64,000 nt of DNA from Ectobius pallidus (GCA_964059195.1 CAXKWD010000006.1:13942530-14006529), one strand, 5' to 3'. Positions 43,645 to 55,946 are shown, numbered from the stretch's first letter. Notes: generated from the letters alone by a model not told the origin. Numbers and translations are program-made.

Positions 43645-43790
43645 CATGACATGAGAATATTTTAGGAGAAAGTTCCTCTGAGACTGGGATTTGATCCCTT
43701 GACCATCAGCTCGTGGTCTATCAAATGAGCTAGTGCCAGACAGAGCTTGATTCACAGTGCCAGAAAGAATATCTCTCCTAAATTTGTTTA
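43645..43790 (-). mobile_element. Diverged solo copy of the tRNA-derived repeat
   Basis: GAGAATATTTTAGGAGAAAG, TTCCTCTGAGACTGGGATTT and GATTCACAGTGCCAGA follow the order of the 21050-23740 unit. The tRNA-like module is degraded. Confidence 0.6.
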
Positions 43791-44092
43791 CCTTGACACA
43801 AACAGTATTTACCCAAAATAAAAATGACTGCTAAGTAGGCCTATTATCGCTTCGGGATTTTTTATTTATTGAGGAATGTGACATAGTAAATAAGTGATGG
43901 TGTATTATAGCCAAAGAATCTCATAAAGCATTTAAAAATACAAACTGTGTAAGAGGTCAAATTAATACCCCAAATGTTCTGGAAATAATAGACTAACACT
44001 AAATTTTGAAACTTATCCTCTAGCACTGAAAACAAACAAATTCACTTCCCAATTCTGTATTGCCGTTATCCTTCTTTTGCATACACAGCTCA

Positions 44093-44551
44093 CTAGCTTA
44101 AAAGGCCCGGCGTCACCCGGGTTTTGTATTTTGTAATTCAAAATTAACTTATGAAGGACTTTCGATTTTCAAATTCTAAGTTCTTAAATAGGTATTTAGA
44201 ATTTGAAATGAAGACCGCATTATCACACTCAAACTATTCCCTCAGAAAACGCTTGATATAACTTTTATTCCTCTAGAGGATGTAGAATTTTGCATCCTAT
44301 CGCTTGTACACAGCAAGCCTGGTAGGAGTTGAAATAAGAAGAAAGAGAAATTCAGGGACACAAAATTGTATTGTCTTTGCGGAATATTCATCAACCATAC
44401 AATCCATTCTTAGTGAACACTTACATTATGAAACGAAGGTACTGTCGAAATTCCAAGTCTCTACCTATTATAGTTTAGGCTCTAGGTTGATTCTGTGTTA
44501 GTCAGTCATTAAGTCAGGACGAAGCCTCTTATATATATATATAGAGAGAGA
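44093..44551 (-). mobile_element. Non-autonomous Helitron, 459 bp
   Basis: On the minus strand it begins TCTCTCTATATATATATATA after A. It ends ACCCGGGTGACGCCGGGCCT, then TTTAAGCTAG followed by T. The hairpin and terminal CTAG with an A/T target identify a Helitron. It shares both ends with 7984-8821. Confidence 0.78.
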
Positions 44552-45900
44552 TTACGTATGACTCTTAGTGATATTTTTTCTAACACTGGGATCTAAAAAA
44601 ATATCCCTTGTTGTTAGTACGGTCAGAAATGCAAGGAGCTTCCTTAAGATTGCATATTTCTTCTGTTGTTAATAGCTTCTGTAATGACTGATCGTAACTT
44701 CTGGTGTTTGTTATTGCGAAACCAACAATAACAAATGAAATTTCTATTCGAGTAAAAATATATTTTTCCAAACGTTAATTAGGAAGCCAGATAAAGTTAG
44801 GAGCAATGCGTGGCAATTTTCTTACAGTCTACAGGTAGTCCTTTGTTGAATTGCTTGAAGGAGACTTCTGTTTGATTATATCCATGTTTGAGAAAGATAA
44901 TCGCGTAAGACAAAGACCTTAAACTCACCTGATGGTAAACAGTTCAACGAGTCGTATCGCTGCTCCATCTTCATATTTTAAAGTTAAATAAGTAATTTCA
45001 AAGTCAGTCAGTAACCATTAAATTTAAATATTTATATTTTCCAATGGACTCTTTATGATATGTGCGTATATTCACGAGTTTATTTATAATGTATAAGTCG
45101 TTCTTGTATTATTTAGATTGTAGTTATTGTAAACGTAGATATAAGTATATATCATTTCGTAGCATAAGCTGCAGCTTTCCCGGTTTAGGGATCGCTTACT
45201 AAGACAATTTAACAAGATAAAAATCTGAGTTGCAACAGAATAAATTAAAATAAAGAAGCACAAATGTGAGGAAAACTTTGCTAGGTACAGGGGGCAGTCA
45301 TAGAGAATACAATACAAATATTAACAATATATATGTGTGTGTATATATATATATATATATATGGAACGGTATCATATATATAATTATGAAATGGTTTATC
45401 AATCACTGTTGGGCATATAAATGGTTTCTGAGAATTAAAAGAGACCCTTTATTAGTATCATTCAAACAATAAATGAACATGATAGCAGGTAGTTTTTCTT
45501 ACTTTATTGCTAATACAGTATTTTCAAATATAGTTGCACGATTTAGCAGTTATAGTAGCTGTCTTCAGAAGCTTCGAATAATGGAACGGTATCATATTTT
45601 TTTAGGAATATTTTCTTGTATTTTTTGTTTGATTAAAGAAAGGGAAAAGATGTGAAAACGTAAGAGACATGTGATCTCTAGTACGCTGACAGGTTCGACC
45701 ACGTGGTTTGTGAGAAACGACTGGCTGGCTGTCTGTCGTTCTCTCCATTCTTGCTCAATATATTGGAGTTGCTTTATCTCAGAAAGCTAAATTGTTACAT
45801 AACACTTCTTTCTATTATAGTATTTCCCATTCCACAATCCACGTGAAATACGATGTTATCCCTTCAGAGAATTTTACATGAAACATGATTGAGATAAAAG
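44552..45900. other. Stretch without recognised gene
   Basis: It includes a TA microsatellite (about 45341-45362) and a repeated phrase ATGGAACGGTATCATAT at about 45361 and 45580. No coding exon is supported. Confidence 0.4.
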
Positions 45901-45903
45901 TTT

Positions 45904-46660
45904 TAATAATAATAACGTTTTATTTTACCTGGCAGAATTAAGGCCATGAGGACTTAACTTCCAGTCAGCCAGGAGAAGAAGAAGATGAAAAATACAAACA
46001 ACTTACATAATAATTGATTATACAATGAGTGATCTTACAAGTAATATTACACAAAAGAAATAAGATAAGTTTCGCTATACATTAATAATTATTATTTACA
46101 GAAATAGACACCTTAGTAATAATTCTTACAATGTAATTCAAAGATATAAGGATATACAAATTAACATCACTATTTTAAAGTAAAGTACAATAATTATGTA
46201 TATAAATAAGTAAATAAATAAGCTAAGCATTTTCAGGAATATGTAAATAATGTAGTAATTTAGATTTGACCGATGATGTGATCGTACAGACTTTGACGTC
46301 GTGTGGAAGACCGTTCCATTGTCGAGAGGTGGTGATGGTGAAGGATAACGCCTGTAAGGTTGTTCTGTGTTGAGGGATTAGGAGAAGTGTACTAAGTTGT
46401 GAATGGGTGTCGAATAATTTATGCTTGTGATGATGTCTGTGATATTTGGAACAGGAGACAAAGGGAATGCAGTTTTCTACGATCATTCAGCCAAATCCAA
46501 GATAATTTTGAGAATGAGGGCGATATGTGATGGGCTTTTTTAATTTCACGGATATATCGAACAAAAATATTATGAACACGTAGATTTTGAGAGAGGTTGA
46601 CTCTGAGATCGCTTAATAATGTATATGTATTCTTGTACTGTACTTGATTGGTCAATGATT
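45904..46660 (-). pseudogene. Non-LTR retrotransposon, ORF2 C-terminus and 3' UTR
   Basis: On the minus strand one frame (about 46600-46430) gives LSWIWLNDRRKLHSLCLLFQ. The next (46486-46223) gives PQHRTTLQALSFTITTSRQW followed by NGLPHDVK. These match the C-terminal end of Jockey/CR1/RTE-like LINE ORF2 proteins (a thRTtlf.ksFtvsa.rlWNsLP pattern). A frameshift separates the two. Downstream, the 3' UTR has CTGGCTGACTGGAAGTTAAG and ends AATAAAACGTTATTATTATT. The copy is 5' truncated and dead. Confidence 0.7.
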
Positions 46661-47174
46661 CATGAGCTAATAAATAGCATAAGATAAACGTTGACTCACG
46701 GAAGGAGAGTTTGTTTTAAAATCCATTTTGGTAGTGTACGTGTTTTGGTTTTCCTTCAGGTCAAAAGCTTGGTTTACATACGGAAATGTTTATTTTTTCT
46801 TGAATAGCCATTTCGGAGTAGAGAGGAGTAGCGTGCAAGCTATTGGAAGCCTATATTCTCTTGCCTCAAGCAGGATAAAAATTACCTCACAAATTGACGT
46901 TGAGTGTTCTTTTCAGTCGCCATCATTGACAGCTAAAGTAACACTTAACCCTGTTAGATTTATCAGTTTGCTTCCAAATCACTTGATTAGAAGTTTTCTG
47001 CTTTCTTATTTACTTTGTATTTCAATCCTTCATAGAAATTTAATATCATACGTTTAACTTATTTTCGCGTTCCATAACGAGAAGTGAAACAGTGTGGGAG
47101 TTGAACTAGAATAAATATATTATTAATAAGTAATGTATTATTATACATTTCAGAAGCTTCATAAAGTTAATGTT
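46661..47174. other. Stretch without recognised feature
   Basis: A 109-codon + frame (46728-47057) has no recognisable domain. No TIR pair was found. Confidence 0.35.
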
Positions 47175-47182
47175 ATTATTGA

Positions 47183-48826
47183 CAGTGGCGTAGCAAGCTT
47201 AGGTGGTACCCGGTGCGGAAAATTTCTTGTCACCCCCCCCCCCCAATTTAAATTATGAAAAGATGGAACAGTTCCAAGTGTTATTTCTTGGATAGTCAAA
47301 GGTAATCCCACGAGAGTTTAAGAGTTCATCGGTAGATGCAGCAGCAACGGATTTATTTTATGTAACTCGTAAACTCAACGGATTATACAAAATTAGTAAT
47401 AATTACTTTGTTATATAAAAACAAAACTAAGCTCCGAAATCATGGCATACTATGAATCAACCATCCATAAAGCGATTCGAGTTACCTTGTTGTCGCCATG
47501 TTGTAACTAGTGCTACCAATGGTGCATATAAGACATAGTTAACCTAATTCAGCCAATTTTTTTTAGGATTAAGGAGACATACATATCAAGCACATTATGC
47601 TGTACGTTGTACATTGTAGCCTACTGTTAAACGACAATAAATGCTATTATTAATAATATTATTAATAATAATAGTAATAATAATATTATACATTGTTTTC
47701 GTGAGCGAAATATTCACGAATTGTGGGTGTTACCATTAATAAAGCTAACATCTTTTGTTTCACACATTTCTAGGCCAAAATAAACTCCCGAAATTGTGCA
47801 AAGTTTTATTTTTGGAGTGATTTTTTTTATAGTTTTGTATTTTGTTTTCCAAGCGAAATCTCGAATTTTGGAAAGATGAATTTTGATAAAAGGAGAAAAT
47901 TTTGTATTTATGTCAGGTAACTTTCAAAATGTGAACCGAAGATTGGAGACGAGTTTTCCTTATTTTTACATAAAGAAAGTTTTCTCGAAAACGGCTCTAA
48001 TGTTTTTCCTTAAATTTTGCCCGTGGGTTACTTATACTAAGAGCTAAATCTTTTATTTGAAACATTTTTTCGAGATAATTCTCTGAAGGGTAGTTATAAG
48101 CCACACACTCTGAATACGCGCTCTTTGCATTACGGCCTCTTGCAACGGAAAATCGTACTAAAACAAAATTTTGTATTTGTGTTAGGTACTTTTTGGGGAT
48201 GTAACACGAATATTGGCGACGACTTGCTAACTTTTATTTGGGCAGAGGAAGTTATGTGAATTATACATAAGATTTTTTTATAGTTTGATCCTAATAAATT
48301 TCATAAACAAGTAATGTAACTATTTTAAGGAACTGTATTATTAATCATATATTCTTAAATATGCGCACATACCAGTTCAAAATCTAGATTACCGGAGACT
48401 TCGGAGTCAACTCACATTCGAAGTTTTTTTTCATCAAAGTCATGACTGCCGCAGCGGGTAGAATTATTGGTTGCGGCTTCAGTGATATAAAATATCACCG
48501 TTTGTTGAAGTCTAATTTAAATTAATAAAACTGCAGAGACAAGCATCGGCAGAAATAAACACCCCTCCCCCTAACCATAATATTATTGTTCGTATCAATT
48601 CAGCCGCGTTTTATTACGTTTGTTGACTGCATTTAAAAATAAAAGAAGTTTCAACACGCATGTTGACTTGTAGAAAGTTGTTAAGCTTATATAATTGTTT
48701 TAAATAATATTATTATTTTCTTTAAATTCCCTTAAGCGATTTTTTACTTGCAAAGACATATTTTTACTTTGTCACCCCCAGGTGATGGCACCCGGGGCGG
48801 CCCGCATCCCCCTTCCTACGCCACTG
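47183..48826. mobile_element. hAT-like element, 1644 bp
   Basis: The left tip CAGTGGCGTAGCAAGCTTAG and the inverted right tip CAGTGGCGTAGGAAGGGGGA are flanked by the exact 8-bp duplication ATTATTGA (47175-47182 and 48827-48834). C-runs follow TTGTCACC at both ends. The interior carries the dispersed block shared (inverted) with 9880-10240. No intact transposase was recognised. Confidence 0.88.
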
Positions 48827-48996
48827 ATTATTGACGAAAAGTTATTGTGTGTCTTACTATTTTTTTTCATTCCTTAAGCATTCAGATAAGTGACGGCGCT
48901 AAAAGCTTTGGGAGCCAATAATTATTAGGATACCATCAAACTGAAGGATAAATTATTTTAAAATATTCACCACTTAATATGACTGCTTTATAAATG

Positions 48997-49652
48997 CGAG
49001 GGCTATTTTTTGGGGCATAAAATGAAAACCACAGTGAAAATCAAAACATTTCGAACATTTAGGTACACCTTCTAGCTACTTCTTTACGTAGTCGCGCTCC
49101 GATTGAGACATTTGTCGTAGCGTGGTACCAACTTTCCAATACCCTCTTCATAGAAGCTTGCCGCCAGCGTATTGAGAAGGGTCTTCACGGCATTTTGAAG
49201 TGTTTTGAAATTCTTCGTTAGTGTGGAAGCCAGATCTTGGGTTTTTTCGGGAAATTTGTGTGCATCCATTTCGATTCTGGATTGTCGTAACTAATCCACG
49301 TTTCATCCCCTGTGACGATGGATTTCAAAAACTCGTTCCCGTGCCGAGTGACTTTCATCTTTTTCGGCAGCTGAAGAAATATCTGGGAGGACAGCGCTTC
49401 CACACCAACGAAGAACTTCAAAACACTTCAAAATGCCGTGAAGACCCTTCTCAAAATACGCAGGCGGCAAGCTTCTATGAAGAGGGTATTGGAAAGTTGG
49501 TACCACGCTACGACAAATGTCTCAATCGATGTGCGACTACGTAGAGAAGTAACCAGAAGGTGTACCTAAATGTTCGAAATGTTTTGATTTTCACTGTGGT
49601 TTTCATTTTATACCCCATCGGAGGTTAAAAAAGAATTAGCCTCCCCCCCTCG
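48997..49652. mobile_element. Mariner-derived inverted-duplication element
   Basis: About 49010-49230 is repeated inverted at about 49395-49615. Each arm includes GTGAAAATCAAAACATTTCG, the opposite-strand copy, and the end of a mariner transposase gene. The outer left sequence is CGAGGGCTATTTTTTGGGGC. The right end reads CGAGGGGGGGAGGCTAATTC when inverted, and TA follows it. A clean TA on the left is not seen. Confidence 0.75.
49084..49544. pseudogene. Mariner transposase pieces in both orientations
   Basis: On the + strand, 49350-49544 ends with FHLFRQLKKYLGGQRFHTNE and, later, ASFYEEGIGKLVPRYDKCLN. On the - strand, 49084-49269 repeats the same C-terminal wording. The centre, on the minus strand (49218-49421), encodes VTGDETWISYDNPESKWMH, the region around the first catalytic Asp of mariner transposases. 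The gene has been cut and inverted, so no active enzyme can be made. Confidence 0.75.
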
Positions 49653-50397
49653 TAGATAAACCTACGGTAGGTCTACTGACAGTTCAACTGTTGCTTCACT
49701 GTGAACTTTTTAAATTCAACTATTTTTACAATCATGACAAGCGTCTTAACACTATAACAAAGTTTTATCGTTTTCCATCTTTTAAACATATTAAGTTATG
49801 CAATAAGCCTATATGGTTTCCCAGGGCTGCCACCTGTAGACCAAATTCTATTGTAGAGAAAGCTTATGATCAATTAAAAATTGTGCTTTCCGAAAACGGT
49901 GATATTGCAGCAATACAATTGAGTGAATTGTATTTCTTTCAAACTGCGCAGTTACATTCATTTGGCCTAATAAGCCTATTAAAAAATTACAAGATTTTAG
50001 AACTTACACAAAATAATATTGTTCCCCCCCCCGCATCGCCACTGATTCCTGTTACTGTAATCTATTAGTAACTAGTATTGTCTTGTAAATACTGTTCACG
50101 CAGATTTAATTATCTTGTTGTTTCAATTTAATATAATGAAGTGTGTATCTTCCTACTCAGTAGTTTTGTATTACACAACATGAAGTTGAGAACATAAAAA
50201 ATACAAATTCAGGGAATGTCCTTGCTGTTTCAAGCATTTTAATTACATTTAAGCAAGTAAAAGAAGTAGTCTAAAACGTTACATACTAGCTGTTTAATAT
50301 AATAATATGTGCATAAATTATTATTATGGCATATAAATATATCAAGTGTAAATAATATGTTTTATTTTCGCTCGATTGTGCTGAGGGGATGTTTTAC
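49653..50397 (+). other. Unassigned 125-codon frame and possible hAT right end
   Basis: A frame at 49691-50068 gives a peptide with IVEKAYDQLKIVLSENGDIA near its middle. It could be part of a transposase or a decayed exon; no family was recognised. It runs into a C-run and GCATCGCCACTG at about 50023-50044, which looks like the right tip of a CAGTGGCG-type hAT element. No left tip was found. Confidence 0.3.
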
Positions 50398-50692
50398 AAG
50401 TTGTGTAAAGTGTTTTAAAAACAATTCCACCTTTTCCCTCAAATTTGGTTTTATAAAATCAGCTTAATTGTTTTGTCATTCCTAAAATTTATAGTTGTCA
50501 ATATTATAAAATGTTTTAAAAAATTATTAAACATTTTAAGATTTTATAATATTGACAACTATAGATTTTAGCACTGTTTTATAGTTAATATTGACAACTA
50601 TAAATTTTAGGAATGACAAAGCAATTTTATAAAACCAAATTTGAGGGAAAGGGTGGAATCGTTTTTAAAACGCTATACAACAGAATATATCC
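50398..50692. mobile_element. Foldback element, ~295 bp
   Basis: The left arm with TTTTCCCTCAAATTTGGTTT and TATAGTTGTCAATATTATAA is mirrored by TTATAATATTGACAACTATA and AAACCAAATTTGAGGGAAA. The right half carries a second local copy of ATTGACAACTATA. No coding content or clear flanking duplication was found. Confidence 0.75.
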
Positions 50693-51536
50693 CTGGTAGG
50701 AAAAAAGAAACATGAAATTTATCAACACAATGTTGTTCGGCCTACACTGTGTATGAAACAAGGAATCGAAGCTATGGACTATTTTGAGATTTGAAATTTG
50801 TTGGAGAGTTTAATAATTTATTTTCTGCTTATTAAGATGTGTGTTTACTTGGTAGTGTCACTTCTTTGTCGCATAATTTCCCTTTGTATAATTTCCCGTC
50901 AAATAAAATAAAATCTTACAATTTTTTCGATAGGAAATGTTGCAATGGTCGTTAAATGAGAACAAATGGGTTTCACAGTAATCACTATAAAGGTAGAGAG
51001 AGAAACAGTAATCGTTACCAAGTAACCGTGTAACTTTGTGTTAACATTTTGTCTAGATTCTCTGACGGGCACCAAAACTTTAGGATATATGAATATTGTT
51101 GTCTTGTATTTTGCAGAGAAGAAGAAGAAAAAAGTATATTTAATTTAGTAAAAGTATGAGTCCGTAAAGCCCTACAATTTCCTGCAAAGAAGAAAGCAAT
51201 CAAATAAAAACTGTGCGGGGTTTATGTATCGTTGATATAATTTAATGTAATATTCCATAAGCATCGAGAAGGGGCTATAGGCTATTGCAGAAAACACAAT
51301 TAAAGGTAAATGCAGTTTGAAAATGACAAACTGAATAAAACTACAACAAAATGCAAATAAATACAGATATGTAACTGTAGGCTTTATAGATACATTATTA
51401 ACCAGCAAAAGTTTTACTCAGCCTAAAAATTCGTTGATATTGCAAATGGAATTTTGTATTACCGAACGTTGGAACAGGGTTTTTGAACTGAAAATCGTTT
51501 ATATTTAGGTTATTTTCATTTTCTTACTGAGCTATA
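50693..51536. other. Stretch without recognised feature
   Basis: AT-rich sequence with no TIR pair or exon recognised. Confidence 0.35.
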
Positions 51537-52022
51537 CAGTTTGCTTTTAATTTATAACTCCCACCTATGCTCAGTATTTAAAACAGTGGAAATCTAACCT
51601 ACTTGAAAAAAAAAATAAACATAACTTACCTTATTACAGTCAACATAAGTAGCATAAGCTACTAGTCTAGAAATATAAAAACTCGTGATACATTCATTAA
51701 ATTAGTCATGAGTATTACTAAGAATTCTTAAAACCGTTAAAAAATGTATTTGAAGTCCATAAAGTAGAAGCATCGAAACGCGTAGGAGGAAGAGGATAGT
51801 ATCTGCATTTTATATGACTTCTACTTTATGGACTCCAAATATATTTTTTAACAGTTTTAAGAATTTATAGTAATACTTATGACTAATCTAATGTATGTAT
51901 CACAAGTTTTTATATTTCTAGACTACTTGCTTATGCTACTTATGTTCACTGTAATAAGATAAGATATGTTTTTTAAAGTAGTTTAGATTTTTAATGTGTA
52001 ATTGTAATTTAAAAGCAAATTG
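51537..52022. mobile_element. Foldback element, ~486 bp, paralogue of 39861-41495
   Basis: The tips are CAGTTTGCTTTTAATTTATA and, inverted, CAATTTGCTTTTAAATTACA. The arms are about 230 bp and meet near 51795. It carries CCACCTATGCTCAGTAT and, at 51876-51883, an unoccupied CTTATGAC equivalent to the site filled by two hAT elements in the relative. Confidence 0.8.
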
Positions 52023-52149
52023 ACAAATTTGTGGCAAAGGCAATCGAGCTAAACCATTTCTTTCTTCAACAAAAAATGGCCTATAATGTGCAAAATATGG
52101 GGAGCCCTGATTTTTCGTATAATTTAATTTAATTTTTAATTAGTCGTTA

Positions 52150-53320
52150 GCAACACTGAGCTGCTATAGACATCTGTATATACAATACAGAAATAAATAA
52201 AACAATACATCAGGAAACCCAGACTAGAAAGTTATATTGATTTGAGCCTGAAAAAACTCTTGCACACCATAAAATGGGTTGTCAAGCAGCCAACAACATA
52301 AATGAAACTTAAAATGCTTAAAATCTACATTGTGAGCCACTTGGTGGCAACTTATTAAACATGGAGACTCCTAAATTTTTACACCAGTTTTTCGATTTGG
52401 CAAGTCTCACCTGAGACACCTCAAGTAAAATAATTAAATCTCGTAGAGTAATGGTGCTTCTCTGATCTATAACCATACTCGGCCGGGTTTAGCTTAATCA
52501 TAATAAGAGTATAAAATATATACATATTAATTACTGTTAAAATTTTTTTCTTTTCTAAATAAAGGCTTACAATGGTCGTTATATTTTGCTCCAGATAGGC
52601 CTAATATTCTAACCGCTTTCTTCTGTAGTACCAGAACATTATGAATGCTGCTACCATTGCCCCAAATCTGAATACCGTATCTTTAATACACTGTCAAAGA
52701 AGGCGAAGTAAGAACATTTTAAAAATACTTTGGACACTTGACTCTTTAGATTGCACAGTAGATATATTACCCTTGCATCAATATGATCTTTCCAGGATAA
52801 CTTATAATCCAGAATAATGCCTAAAAATTTAACTGATTGTCCCATAACTTTAGGACAAGAATTTGTTAATGTAAATACAATATTTGGAGTTTTGTCATTG
52901 TTTAGTTTAAAACCGTTTGCCTAGAACCTGTTAGATGCCTCACTAAATGAATGAGACATATTAATTATTACTTCCTCAATATTCTTGTTTGACGCGAATA
53001 ACGAAGTATCACCAGCAAATAAAATAGAGTTGCATTTTAAATTAGAAGGTAGATCACTAATCATAATTAAAAACAACAATGGTCCGGGTACTGTCTGTTT
53101 TGAAGTTGTAGGCCTATAATACACTTCTACGTCCATCGTAAAGGTAAGAAAGGCATTATGTAGACTGCTTTTAACGTTAATCGAGAAACACCGTTTGGAG
53201 GAAGTAACTGGTGACACCAAGAGCAACTGTATGTCCGTATACATCTAATTCCACGCGACATAATTCCAGTGTCTCGCATCATCTGGTTAATCTCTGTTGC
53301 GGGCTTCAACTATGAGGTCT
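52150..53320 (-). pseudogene. Non-LTR retrotransposon reverse transcriptase, decayed
   Basis: On the minus strand, 53244-52921 gives PGPLLFLIMISDLPSNLKCN followed by ILFAGDTSLF. This is the palm region of a Jockey/CR1-like RT in which the catalytic FADD box has become FAGD. Downstream, 52845-52651 gives VKFLGIILDYKLSWKDHID and FLKCSYFAFFDSVLKI, the usual thumb-region wording. Stops and frame changes separate the pieces. The minus-strand 3' flank is AT-rich. Confidence 0.7.
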
Positions 53321-53539
53321 GCGTTTTCGATTGGAACTTTGACTTTACCGGTACGCTGTGCATCTGCTTATACTGGTGTTTTGTCATGACTTGTGTTCAT
53401 ATTGAGGTGGAATAATTATATTAGGTGAGTCAACGGCTGTAGTTCTTCTATATTCTTTTACTTTAATGCAAAATTTCAATTTCAAGAGTTGAGTAAGTTT
53501 TTCGACAAATCGGAACAGGCACTACATTTTTACGTACAT

Positions 53540-54240
53540 ATACTTACTTACTTACTCAATGGCAATAATATTACTAAGCAAGCTAAAGGAATATTATCTA
53601 TTTTATGGAACCCGAAGGTTCATTGCCGCGCATATCAGAGCCCGCCATTCAACCCTATTCTGTGCCAAGTTCAACCATCCGTCTCAAATCCTACTTCTCT
53701 TAAATTCATCCTAGTGGTATTTTCCCTTCGGGTCTCCCAGTTAATATTTTTGTGATATGTCTTTCTTCCCATGCGCGCATTTCCCATTTCATCATCTGTG
53801 ATTTAATTACCCTTACCATATCCGGTAACGAGTACAGGTTATGAAGCTCGTCGTTATGCAGTTTTCATCTCTCTTAGGCCCAAATATTTTCCTAAGCGCC
53901 CTGTTTTCGAACACAGATTATGTTCTTCCCGAAGAGTAAGCGGCCATGTCTTACATCCATATAATGCAACCGGCAGGGTAATTGTCTTTTAAATTTTTCT
54001 TTTTATATTTCTGGACAGAAGACGAAAAGATAAAGACTTTCTGAATTGCATAAAAGCAGGCTTTTCCTGATTTGAGTGTACACTTAACTTCTACCGTAAT
54101 ATTATTTGTCTGTAATTATTGCTCCCAGATATTTGATTTTCTCCACTTGTTCGAACGATTTACCGGCTATTCTAATATTTCGTAGCGCATTATTTTGACG
54201 TTTCATAACCTTATACTTAGTTGTTTTCTGTATTAATTTC
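53540..54240 (-). pseudogene. LINE ORF2 C-terminal region and 3' UTR, copy 3
   Basis: The minus strand carries, in broken frames, wording equivalent to a Y-x-SLP-x-MVRVIKSQMMKWE segment and a cysteine/leucine-rich end near GCATTATATGGATGTAAGAC. This is the conserved tail of a LINE family widespread in insects. Upstream (54000-54230) lies more of the RT-connection region. The 3' side has ATTGCCATTGAGTAAG, shared with 25700-26045. Confidence 0.65.
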
Positions 54241-54414
54241 CAATCCGACAGTATTTTATATACATAGGCCTATAGTTTTTTTTAAATATTAACACACGAG
54301 GCGTAAATGGATTTCTCAGAAATAGAGCTTGAGCATACGGTAGTAAGTAGTATATCGACCTGTACGAGTGAATAACTAATTTCCATAGTATTTCCCGAAA
54401 AAAAATGGAAGAAT

Positions 54415-54570
54415 TGTAAGGTGAGTTGTGGCCGGGTGGCGCGTCGGCTGTCAGCACCTCGCCGTGACACGCCGGCGGTCGCCCGGCAAGCTTGAGGCAA
54501 GGGGCCCGCTTGACAGCCTCAACTTTGATCGTTGAACCGTGTGGCGGCGTCAGGGTTTTTCTCCTCCTCC
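54415..54570. other. GC-rich islet of unknown role
   Basis: About 150 bp of strongly G+C- and CpG-rich sequence (for example CGCCGTGACACGCCGGCGGT) sits in AT-rich surroundings. It begins just after AATTGTAAG|GTGAGT, a good donor-like site on the + strand. A CTC-rich run follows at about 54561. The frames on both strands lack recognisable domains. It could be a decayed repeat, a regulatory island or an unrecognised exon. Confidence 0.35.
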
Positions 54571-54739
54571 TCCTCCTGCTACTGTTTATCATAAAACGTG
54601 CAACTCGAGATGGATCTCACACAAGGAGACAAATTTACTGCCGCCATTGTGCGCATGGAAATGACACTTTTCCTCACGCAGAGTTTCTACCTGTATAAAA
54701 ATAAACTTTTCAGCTTCACAGCTAATTTTTATTACTACC

Positions 54740-55465
54740 TGGGAACTGTTTCGTTGAACTTTTACACTCATATTATCAGCAAATACATAATATTAGTTAT
54801 TAATGTTAGTCTTCTGTTTCATGAGAATATTTTCTAATAATATTAGTTATATGAGTTCATGGCTCTAAATTATTAGTAAATATTGCTAATATTATCAGTA
54901 AACTGTTTCATAAACTGCTGAACTAATCAAATTTACTCATAATATTAGGTTTTTTTCTACAAGTGTATTTGGGCTAATAAGTTATTCTCAAACCCATGTA
55001 ATTCAGAGTTTGAGATCTAAAAATTGTGGAAAATCAATCACTCTGATTCAATTATCAATTTAGAAAAAAGCTTACATACGCTATCAAAAGGAATTTTTGT
55101 TAGGCCTATAAATTTTTAGGATTTGAGGTTAGATTTTAGTACATAAGCCCACTGCCTGGCAGATTTATACATTTCTTAGAGCTAGTTATTATTTGTTACG
55201 TTTATGAAGATATATGTAGGCCGTGCTGCTTTGAAATAGTATTGACAAAAAGACTAAGAAGGCAAAAAGACACAAACAACAATCAAGACTTAACCTCCAA
55301 ATCAATCAGCTGACTAATGATCTAATAATATTACTGAAGAGATTTTGTGAGTAGTCTTCATTTCTCTAAGAAACAAGATTTTGATAACTAATGATTAATG
55401 AATAATACTATGAGTTCTAATATTATTAACTAATATTATTAGCAAGTTCTATGAAAGAGGGTCCT
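54740..55465. repeat. Possible AT-rich MITE with imperfect ends
   Basis: TAATAATATTAGTTAT-like motifs are dense near both ends in opposite orientation. The ends GGAACTGTTTCGTTGAACTT and, inverted, GGACCCTCTTTCATAGAACT are loosely similar. No flanking duplication was established. Confidence 0.3.
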
Positions 55466-55946
55466 GTAGAAGTATTGAAATATCTACTTAAACACACAAA
55501 AGCGAAGGGTTATAAATAGGTTTTTGAATATCTGGAGTTATTATGTCTTTGGATTAGTGTATTTTTGTTTCGGGCTCAAAATGGTGAGCCCAGGTTACAT
55601 CACTTGTCACAATCCTGGACAAGAACGCTTCAAAACGTTTCAGTAACTCAGAAGAAATGTTTTTTTTTTTTTTTTTCTGAGACAGCCCGAAAAGTTGCAT
55701 AGTGGTTGAGATTAATGCTACACTTTAGATGGCCAAAATCTGGTAGTTAATGACATTCTAGTTAATTACATCCGTTTTATTTATTCAATATAAATTTGAT
55801 AGTTATACTTGATACTTATCACAAACAGGTTCATATATGGGCACTCTCCCCTGTCTGAAAGAGTAAATGCAACATCTCTGTTGCTCGTCCTTGTTTCCTG
55901 CAACAGATTAAAAACAATTTGTTATTATATAAATGAATGCTGAGTA

